In this document: one piece after another, positions 40,678 to 46,349 of the stretch
Position numbering within the stretch: position 1 is the stretch's first letter
Layout: the number at the start of each line of letters is the position of its first letter
Assembly (NCBI GenBank): GCA_021852275.1
Contig: JAJZNX010000037.1
Coordinates: 1 to 46,349 of the forward strand
From: Planctomycetota bacterium
GTDB lineage: Bacteria; Planctomycetota; Phycisphaerae; WQYP01
Length of the DNA stretch: 46,349 nt
Direction: 5' to 3'
Translations under genes and position numbers: made by a program
Notes under the pieces: model-generated
What the model was told of the DNA's origin: nothing
Databases searched by the model: none
The model's input: only the letters and a program-made list of their open reading frames with translations

Positions 40678-43600
40678 ATGACTATTGAACAGGCACTGGC
40701 GGAACATCGCTATGAAATGGCACGCAGGCTTTGCGTAGCGGCCATGGCAGAGACCTCCGCGAATTCATCACATTACACCGCTTTGGCGCTGCGGATGCAC
40801 CGCGCGCTGCAGGGCCTTGGCGATATCGCAGGATGTCGCGCGGTCCTCCGCGGCCTGAACCCCAATTCGGATCATTTGCGGCTGGAAATTGCCCTGCTGC
40901 TGGCGGAAGATGCCCATCAGTCGGGAGACTATAACTTTTACCGCATCTCGCCGGAGGCTAAATCCGGCCTCACGCACGATGAATATCTGGCGAAATTGCA
41001 ACGGGAAATGGGGGAGCATCTGGAGTTGGCGGGGCGACTGGCGGGCGGCGTCGATGAAAAGCGTCGCGTGGCGGAGACGGCGGCGCGCCTGGGGCTGGCC
41101 GTAACCCCGGCACCGACGAAGATAGAGACACCGGCTGCCACTGCCGATGTACCTGTTCCTGCGGGCACGGTAACCTGTCGGCTGCAATTTCCGGATGGCA
41201 AGCCCGCCTCTGGCGTGGTGGTAACATTGGGGCTTCACGTCCGTCAAACTCAGGAAGATCCACGTACTTATTGCCAACCGAACATGCATTATTATCCGGT
41301 GTTGGGGCCGGCCAGTGTGCTTACAGCCACCACCGACGAGCGCGGTGATTGTCAATTTACCCAGGTTCCGGCGGGCTGCCATGATTATATCGCCGTAACC
41401 TTGCCGCCGGCGGATTTTGATGTGGCCACGCGATTTCTCGCACAGGGAGTAACCGTTACCGGCGGGCAGACCACCCGTTTGAATTTGACCATTCAGGAAT
41501 GGACCAGCGCCCCGCCGCGGCTCGTGGCCAGTCCATTTGGCCCCGAGCTAAGGTGGGGTTCAACTACGGCCCGCCTGGTGGCCACGCAGGTGATGGGCAA
41601 TCCGTTTTATTACGATTTTCCGCGGCAGATGGTGACTCTGGATTTGCCTGCGGATGTATCGGCTGATCCCGACCGATTGGTGCTGCTGTGTTCGGAGGAT
41701 GTGCACACCGCCCAGCCCCTGCAGGTAGTAGCCGGCCGGGTGCATTTTTTCGCGGATTTACCGGCACTGACGCAAAGAGTGTGGGCATTGTATGAAATGC
41801 CGCAAGCGTCAGCGAAATCTCAGGTGCAGCACAGCTTGAAACTGGTACCGGAGGCCGGCGGAGCCACCGCGGTTCTGGAAACGGGCCGAAGCGCCTTTCG
41901 CATTCCCATAGGATCAGGTTCGGACAGTCTGCCGCCGCTGCTGGCTCTACGCGGTGAAGATGGCGTGTGGCGCGGACAGGGCCGGCTGGTATTGCCTCCA
42001 AGCATGACTGTAACCCGGCGCACCACCGAGGTGGTGGAAGATGGCCCGCTGCTGCTGAAGGTACGCATTGCGTACACACTCTCCGATGGGCATGCCTACA
42101 CGATAGTCTGGACGGCCCACGCCGGGGAAGCCTATTTGCTCGCGGAAGAGACGGTCGATGAACTTGCCGGAGCCGCCTTTGAATTTTCGCTCCGGGAATT
42201 CAGCGGCGGCCGGGGCTTTTTGCATTGGACGCCGGAACACGGCAATCTGCACTGGACGGATCTTACCGCAGAACCGCGGGAACTGGCCCGTTTGCAGGAG
42301 TCGGTGGCATGGTGGATTTATCCCCAGGGCTTTGGCTACGCGATGACAGCCGGCGGGTTGCAGCAGCAGGATTATATCGGCGTGTTTACCCGCTGTCGCG
42401 GCGAATGGGAAGACTATGCGTTTGAACGCATTGCCCAAGGCCCCGGCGATGAAAATCGCGAGCTGGACTGGCCATTTCCGGAAATGGTGGGGTCCACCAT
42501 TTCCATGATTACCGCTCATACTACGGCGGATGGCGACGCCTTTTTTCGTTGGCGCTTTTTCGCGGGCAAACGTTACTGGGGAATTCTGGCTTCCACATTG
42601 TCGCGCAATGACGGTAACTGGAAAGAGCTTTCCTCGGTCCAGCATAAAACATCCTCGCCGCGCCTGGAAGATTTCATGCACTGGCGGCTCGACCGGCAGG
42701 ATCAGGTGCTGAGGCCTCACGTGGTGGCCCGCCGGGCGAGTCTGAAGCATCTGCGGGAAAAGACGCGCATGCCGGCTTTTGCCGACATCTGGCGGCACAT
42801 TTGTTCGGGCCATGCGTTTGGAGCGGCGGAAGGTCTGCGGTTTGCGGTGGAAGGCAATCCTGAAATAGCGTGGCGTAAAAAGCTGGAACTTGTGGGTGTG
42901 GCCCACATCCGGGCGCGGATGACCTTATTAGGCCGCGATTTTTCAGATATGTACAGCCCCGTGGGTGCCCGGCCCATTACCCAATGGGTGGAAGATTATG
43001 ACCTTATCGCCGCCAGCGGGGTATTTACCCCCCAGGAAGAACGGCTGGTGCGGTCCTGGTTGATGCTCATGGGCCACCTGTACATTACACCTGATTTAAT
43101 GAATTGGAAATACAACTCCCGCAACGCCAACTTTGAGGCCGACCGGGTGGATGTGGTCGGGGTGATTGGCCTGGCCTTTGAGGGCAACCCGGATGCGGCG
43201 AAATTTGTCAATCACGCCTCACAGCGCATGGAAAAGTCCCTGAATGTGTATTGCACGCCCGGCAGCGGTAAATGGTATGAAAATCCAGCCTGTTATTATC
43301 TTCATGCCTCTAAATGCCGGATGAATCTGGCGTTTCATCTGGCCACGCACGGAATTCAAGATCCTACCACCATTCCCCGACTGAAGGATTTTTTGCGATG
43401 GGGTATTCTGCTGCTCACCCCGCCCTGTCCGCACGATTACCACGCCATGAGCAAGGGACTCGCGGCCGAGGCTTACGAGAAGACGGAGAAAGTGCGGCGC
43501 ATTGCGCCGATTGGAGATCATGCACATCTGGGGCCGTGGGTGCCGGATCATTACGCTTTGCTGGCCACACTATACCGGAAAACAGATCCCGAATTTGCGG

Positions 43601-44895
43601 ATCTGTTGATGTGGGCCTGGCGGGCCGGTGGGTCCAATGGGGCGTATTACGGAAATATGCCGCTGTTATTTGCCCACCTGACCGAAGAAGACCTGAAGTT
43701 TAATCCGCCGCCGGCCCTGACCAGCCGCCGCCTGGAAGGATTCGGGGCGGTTTTTCGCGGCAAGTTTAATGAGCCGGACGAATTTTTTCTCCTCTTTAAG
43801 CAGGGGCCGGGCGGGTACCGGTATCATCGGACGGAAGGTTCAATTATTTTATTTGCCGACGGTAAACCGCTGATTTACGACGGTGGGGAAGCGGGCGAAG
43901 CGTGGCGGCATTCTACGGTGTCGTTTGGGGCTGCACATACGCCGCTGGCACCGGGTCATGTGGAGCGTTTCCATAGCTTTGCCGCCGTGGATTTCGCCCA
44001 GGGTGTGCATCCCCGGGCGCTGGAACCCGGGGAGCCGATTTTTTTAAGCGATTTGTGCGAAGATCGCTTGGTTCAGGTGGCCTATGAACGCTTGGCCGAG
44101 CCGAATCCGGCAGATGTACGCAGTGTGCTTTGGGTGAAGGATGAGTATGTAGTGTTGCACGATGATTTCTCGCTTCCTGCCGGTCTGCCCAGCCATTGGC
44201 ATTTGCAGGTGGTCGGTGATGAGCATCAAGGCGATTGGCGCAGCGGCTATGAATTTCAGGGCCGCTTCGGCACCAACCTGCAGGTGCTGCTGCCGGGGCA
44301 GCAGTTTGCCTGCGAACTTGTGGAGCAGGTTCCCATTCTAGAGCCGGACCCGCAAAGGCATACACCGCAAGAGCGGTTTTCCATGCGTCATCTCATGCTT
44401 TCCGGCCAGGATGCCACACAATATCTGGCCGTCCTGCGGCCCCTGCCGGCGGGGACCGCGGGAGTCCGCGCGGAGCTTATCCATGCAGATCAATACGTCG
44501 CGGGTGTGCAGGTGCACGGGCACGGCATTGAAGATCAGGTATTTCTGGGACGGCGGGAGTTTTCCATCGGCCGTAACGATTGGGAATTTGCAGGCCGGTA
44601 TGGGGCTATTTTGCGTCGACACACACATACCGACATGCTTTTGCTGGCCGGAAATTCCCTGCGTTGGGCGGGCTTAAGGCTGGAAAGCACCGGCCCGGCG
44701 GCGCACTTGCGCATCGGCCGTGATGCGCTGGAGTTGACGGCAGAGGGCAGCGGAACTGTGCAGCTCTATGGCTTGCCGGAAAAGGTGGTGTTGTCCTGCC
44801 ACGGCCCGCGCGTGATGCAGCGGTGGCCACTTCCCAAGGAATTTAAGCACGGATATTCCAAGTCCCGTCGGCCGGTGGCTTCCTTGGTCCAGTGA
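40678..44895 (+). CDS. Very large heparinase II/III-like (polysaccharide lyase-type) protein
   Basis: About 1405-1407 residues: ATG at 40678 (AGG six bases upstream) or TTG at 40672 (AAGGGG five bases upstream). No signal peptide is visible. Residues 1-140 are helical, residues 165-280 form a carboxypeptidase-regulatory-like beta domain (CRLQFPDGKPASGVVVTLGL, TTDERGDCQFTQVPAG). Residues 280-680 are beta-rich (RIAYTLSDGHAYTIVW). Residues 690-1010 look like an alpha/alpha toroid (WVEDYDLIAASGVFTPQEERLV, WKYNSRNANFE, GKWYENPACYYLHASKCRMN). The C-terminal part resembles the heparinase II/III beta-sandwich (RYHRTEGSIILFADGKPLIYD). A cleavage activity on uronate-containing glycans is inferred from fold, not from proven catalytic residues. 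Confidence 0.65.
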   Translation: MTIEQALAEHRYEMARRLCVAAMAETSANSSHYTALALRMHRALQGLGDIAGCRAVLRGLNPNSDHLRLEIALLLAEDAHQSGDYNFYRISPEAKSGLTHDEYLAKLQREMGEHLELAGRLAGGVDEKRRVAETAARLGLAVTPAPTKIETPAATADVPVPAGTVTCRLQFPDGKPASGVVVTLGLHVRQTQEDPRTYCQPNMHYYPVLGPASVLTATTDERGDCQFTQVPAGCHDYIAVTLPPADFDVATRFLAQGVTVTGGQTTRLNLTIQEWTSAPPRLVASPFGPELRWGSTTARLVATQVMGNPFYYDFPRQMVTLDLPADVSADPDRLVLLCSEDVHTAQPLQVVAGRVHFFADLPALTQRVWALYEMPQASAKSQVQHSLKLVPEAGGATAVLETGRSAFRIPIGSGSDSLPPLLALRGEDGVWRGQGRLVLPPSMTVTRRTTEVVEDGPLLLKVRIAYTLSDGHAYTIVWTAHAGEAYLLAEETVDELAGAAFEFSLREFSGGRGFLHWTPEHGNLHWTDLTAEPRELARLQESVAWWIYPQGFGYAMTAGGLQQQDYIGVFTRCRGEWEDYAFERIAQGPGDENRELDWPFPEMVGSTISMITAHTTADGDAFFRWRFFAGKRYWGILASTLSRNDGNWKELSSVQHKTSSPRLEDFMHWRLDRQDQVLRPHVVARRASLKHLREKTRMPAFADIWRHICSGHAFGAAEGLRFAVEGNPEIAWRKKLELVGVAHIRARMTLLGRDFSDMYSPVGARPITQWVEDYDLIAASGVFTPQEERLVRSWLMLMGHLYITPDLMNWKYNSRNANFEADRVDVVGVIGLAFEGNPDAAKFVNHASQRMEKSLNVYCTPGSGKWYENPACYYLHASKCRMNLAFHLATHGIQDPTTIPRLKDFLRWGILLLTPPCPHDYHAMSKGLAAEAYEKTEKVRRIAPIGDHAHLGPWVPDHYALLATLYRKTDPEFADLLMWAWRAGGSNGAYYGNMPLLFAHLTEEDLKFNPPPALTSRRLEGFGAVFRGKFNEPDEFFLLFKQGPGGYRYHRTEGSIILFADGKPLIYDGGEAGEAWRHSTVSFGAAHTPLAPGHVERFHSFAAVDFAQGVHPRALEPGEPIFLSDLCEDRLVQVAYERLAEPNPADVRSVLWVKDEYVVLHDDFSLPAGLPSHWHLQVVGDEHQGDWRSGYEFQGRFGTNLQVLLPGQQFACELVEQVPILEPDPQRHTPQERFSMRHLMLSGQDATQYLAVLRPLPAGTAGVRAELIHADQYVAGVQVHGHGIEDQVFLGRREFSIGRNDWEFAGRYGAILRRHTHTDMLLLAGNSLRWAGLRLESTGPAAHLRIGRDALELTAEGSGTVQLYGLPEKVVLSCHGPRVMQRWPLPKEFKHGYSKSRRPVASLVQ

Positions 44896-45014
44896 CAGAG
44901 GCTGCGCCCCAAATGACAGTCGGCGGGCCATGTCGATCATAAGCTGCGGTGCTGCCGATTCGATTTGGCGGCCTGCGCTGCAGCGGGCCAAAGCGCGTAT
45001 CCAACGCGGCGTAA

Positions 45015-45038
45015 GCTCCACATCTCTACATACAGTGC
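45015..45038 (+). repeat. 24-bp inverted repeat, left copy
   Basis: Exact reverse complement of 46326-46349, the last 24 bases of the window. It begins GCTCCACATC and ends TACAGTGC. The flanking bases differ immediately on the inner side. Confidence 0.9.
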
Positions 45039-45287
45039 TATATCTATATTGGCGGCATCACCTGGGTGCTTCCGGCAATCTCCATGGTTGTCCGTGCGGG
45101 TTCCCGCTCGATGGATGGACTTAACTTTGTAGAAAAACGGACAGCGGCAGCCATGCCGGGAAAAACAGGTGGTGTTGGGAGAATGAAATGGCGGGCAAAT
45201 TTAAAAAACGCCTCAAAAAAATAAATCACATCCCATGATAAAAAACATACTTACAACTTTAGGCATATTTTCTATGGTTTTTTTATT

Positions 45288-45303
45288 TGACTTTGAAAAG
45301 TCA
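45288..45303. promoter_or_regulatory. TGACTTT-GA-AAAGTCA palindrome
   Basis: Perfect 7-2-7 inverted repeat about 85 bases upstream of the -35 of the surface-protein promoter; a candidate binding site for a dimeric regulator. Confidence 0.4.
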
Positions 45304-45321
45304 TTGTGTTACTTTAACAAT

Positions 45322-45356
45322 CATAAACTCTAATACAAGGTGTATTACAGTTTATG
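45322..45356. promoter_or_regulatory. 35-base palindrome upstream of the surface-protein promoter
   Basis: Two 15-base arms (CATAAACTcTAATAC at 45322-45336 and its partner at 45342-45356) around AAGGT, with a single mismatched pair at 45330/45348. No T-run follows on either strand, so a protein-binding site 24 bases before the -35 is more likely than a terminator. Confidence 0.55.
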
Positions 45357-45379
45357 AGGAAATAAAAAGATGTATGGTC

Positions 45380-45408
45380 TTGACATTGAAAAAAAATAAA
45401 GGTATAAT
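45380..45408 (+). promoter_or_regulatory. Consensus sigma70 promoter
   Basis: TTGACA (45380-45385), exactly 17 bases, TATAAT (45403-45408): a perfect match to the housekeeping consensus, the strongest promoter in the window. A short palindrome GATTC-AA-GAATC (45409-45420) covers the expected start site. Confidence 0.8.
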
Positions 45409-45422
45409 GATTCAAGAATCTA

Positions 45423-45446
45423 AAAGGTGTTTATAATCACGCCTTT
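45423..45446 (+). promoter_or_regulatory. Leader hairpin of the surface-protein mRNA
   Basis: AAAGGTGT (45423-45430), an 8-base loop, ACGCCTTT (45439-45446), paired at all eight positions with one G-U. It is a few bases from the predicted 5' end and may stabilise the mRNA. Confidence 0.4.
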
Positions 45447-45514
45447 AACGATATTGCTGATCGTAATGTGCGGTTGGCGGTTTTGGTAGAAGTCCTTTTT
45501 GGAGGTATCTCATC

Positions 45515-46349
45515 ATGGAAAAGCAATTGATTACATCACGTGAGCAAGGCAAGGATGCCAAAGCAATGAAGCGTTGGGCGGCAGTGATGCTGGGGCTGGG
45601 TGCTTTGGCGGCTACGGCATCCATCGCAGGGGCGAATGCCGTTTGGAACAATACGGGTACCGATTTTAATTCTGTTGGCAGTTGGACTGGCGGTTTACCC
45701 AGTGCCACCAATCCGGCGATTTTTGGCACGGCAGTGGTCGACCAGCCGAACGTCAGCGCTCCGATCACCGTTGAATCGTTGAATTTCAGTGCTACCGGCT
45801 ACAATCTTACTTCCACAAACGGCACGGATGCCATTACGCTTAGCCAGGTTACCCCAGGTTACCAAATCATCAATGTTGGCGGTGGTACGTCCACAAGCCC
45901 GTTGACGGCCACCATCAGCGCGCCGTTGGTGCTCGGCGGCGGTGCCGGCACGACGCAAGAAATGTTCGCGAACAATTATAACACCTTGAATTTAGATGGT
46001 GCTATTTCCGGAACCGCTGGTACGCTGTGGCTGTATGGCGGCGGGGGCGCTGGAACCGTTTACAATATCGCGGGTGCTAACACCTACACCGCTGATACAC
46101 TCATTTCCCAGACCACCGTCAACCTTACCACCGGTACCTTGGGTACTGGTTCGGTGGTGGTGGGCGATTATAGTAATTCGGGCGGTACGCTCAATGCCAC
46201 AGATTCCGGTGGCTTAGGCACCGGAGATATTTTTGTGGATGGCGGTACGCTTAATGCCACCGGCGGGGGCACATTGGGTTCCGGCAATGTTACCGTGAAC
46301 TTGGGATTCTTAAACGTCAATACTGGCACTGTATGTAGAGATGTGGAGC
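45515..46349 (+). CDS. Autotransporter-associated beta-strand repeat surface protein (partial)
   Basis: The frame is open from the ATG at 45515 (GGAGG nine bases upstream) to the window end, 278 codons. An 18-residue polar head is followed by a signal peptide (RWAAVMLGLGALAATASIAGANA). The mature part starts VWNNTGTDFNSVGSWTGG, a standard opening of beta-strand-repeat proteins, then Gly/Thr/Asn-rich strands (GANTYTADTLISQTTVNL, TTGTLGTGSVVVGDYSN, GGTLNATDSGGLGTGD). A C-terminal PEP-CTERM or autotransporter domain would lie outside. The final codons (VCRDVE) do not fit the repeat and coincide with the 24-bp inverted repeat, so the true protein may not continue as written. Confidence 0.75.
   Translation, partial: MEKQLITSREQGKDAKAMKRWAAVMLGLGALAATASIAGANAVWNNTGTDFNSVGSWTGGLPSATNPAIFGTAVVDQPNVSAPITVESLNFSATGYNLTSTNGTDAITLSQVTPGYQIINVGGGTSTSPLTATISAPLVLGGGAGTTQEMFANNYNTLNLDGAISGTAGTLWLYGGGGAGTVYNIAGANTYTADTLISQTTVNLTTGTLGTGSVVVGDYSNSGGTLNATDSGGLGTGDIFVDGGTLNATGGGTLGSGNVTVNLGFLNVNTGTVCRDVE
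46326..46349 (-). repeat. 24-bp inverted repeat, right copy (window end)
   Basis: Reverse complement of 45015-45038; whether it extends beyond the window cannot be seen. Confidence 0.9.

Larger units (their letters stand above)
44896..45514. other. Long AT-rich regulatory region upstream of the surface-protein gene
   Basis: 619 bases without a supported gene. The left half is GC-rich and contains the left copy of a 24-bp inverted repeat (45015-45038). From about 45200 it turns strongly AT-rich and carries two palindromes (45288-45303, 45322-45356), a consensus promoter (45380-45408) and a leader hairpin (45423-45446). Confidence 0.6.

Noticed and set aside
44896-45021. Minus-strand frame starting at 45021 (MELTPRWIRAL...) as a transposase or regulator fragment
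   Set aside because: It runs into the end of the lyase-like gene, has no ribosome-binding site and no motif; only its start codon overlaps the 24-bp repeat.

Overview
The window looks like chromosome of a Planctomycetota bacterium, probably class Phycisphaerae. This is inferred from gene content: a DUF2617 protein, a squalene-cyclase-like repeat protein, an autotransporter-type beta-strand repeat surface protein, several lipoproteins of no known family, and murein genes (murQ, murI). Coding is dense, GC is moderate to high, and short operons lie on both strands. No rRNA, tRNA, CRISPR array, transposase or integrase was seen.

Left part (1-11.7 kb): the 3' end of a rhodanese-type gene, a secreted PQQ-like propeller protein and a secreted NHL/FlgD-like protein; then an AraC regulator divergent from a phytanoyl-CoA dioxygenase-like enzyme, a small cupin, a methyltransferase divergent from murQ, and a large coiled-coil lipoprotein.

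Sugar region (11.9-21 kb): rmlA-rmlC-rmlB (dTDP-4-keto-6-deoxysugar synthesis, no rmlD) runs convergently into a six-gene leftward operon. That operon encodes an L-galactose dehydrogenase-like aldo/keto reductase, a zinc dehydrogenase resembling L-galactonate 5-dehydrogenase, a UxaE-type tagaturonate epimerase, a PfkB/KDG-type kinase, an LDH2-type dehydrogenase and an SDR. Together they read as a route from L-galactose/L-galactonate or uronates via tagaturonate and fructuronate to KDG and KDPG.

Middle (21-30.3 kb): a 37-residue basic protein behind its own promoter, a four-helix membrane protein, a gamma-class carbonic anhydrase-like protein, a DUF2617 gene with a long structured leader, phosphatidylserine synthase, a GT39-like membrane protein, an Old Yellow Enzyme, and a NERD-UvrD helicase.

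Accessory segment (30.4-33.2 kb): an AlbA_2/GHKL ATPase gene translationally coupled to an orphan parA. The pair sits between two perfect 112-bp direct copies of the 3' end of the neighbouring repeat-protein gene. This is the best candidate in the window for an uncharacterised mobile or defence-like module.

Right part (33-46.3 kb): the repeat protein, a MarR-WrbA quinone-stress operon with a promoter-embedded palindrome, a small lipoprotein behind a Fur-box-like palindrome, a TPR lipoprotein, a HEAT-repeat lipoprotein coupled to murI, a GntR-LacI hybrid regulator divergent from a 1406-residue heparinase-like protein, and finally a beta-strand-repeat surface protein cut by the window end. The surface gene has a perfect sigma70 promoter, strong upstream palindromes, and a 24-bp inverted repeat whose right copy is exactly the last 24 bases of the window.
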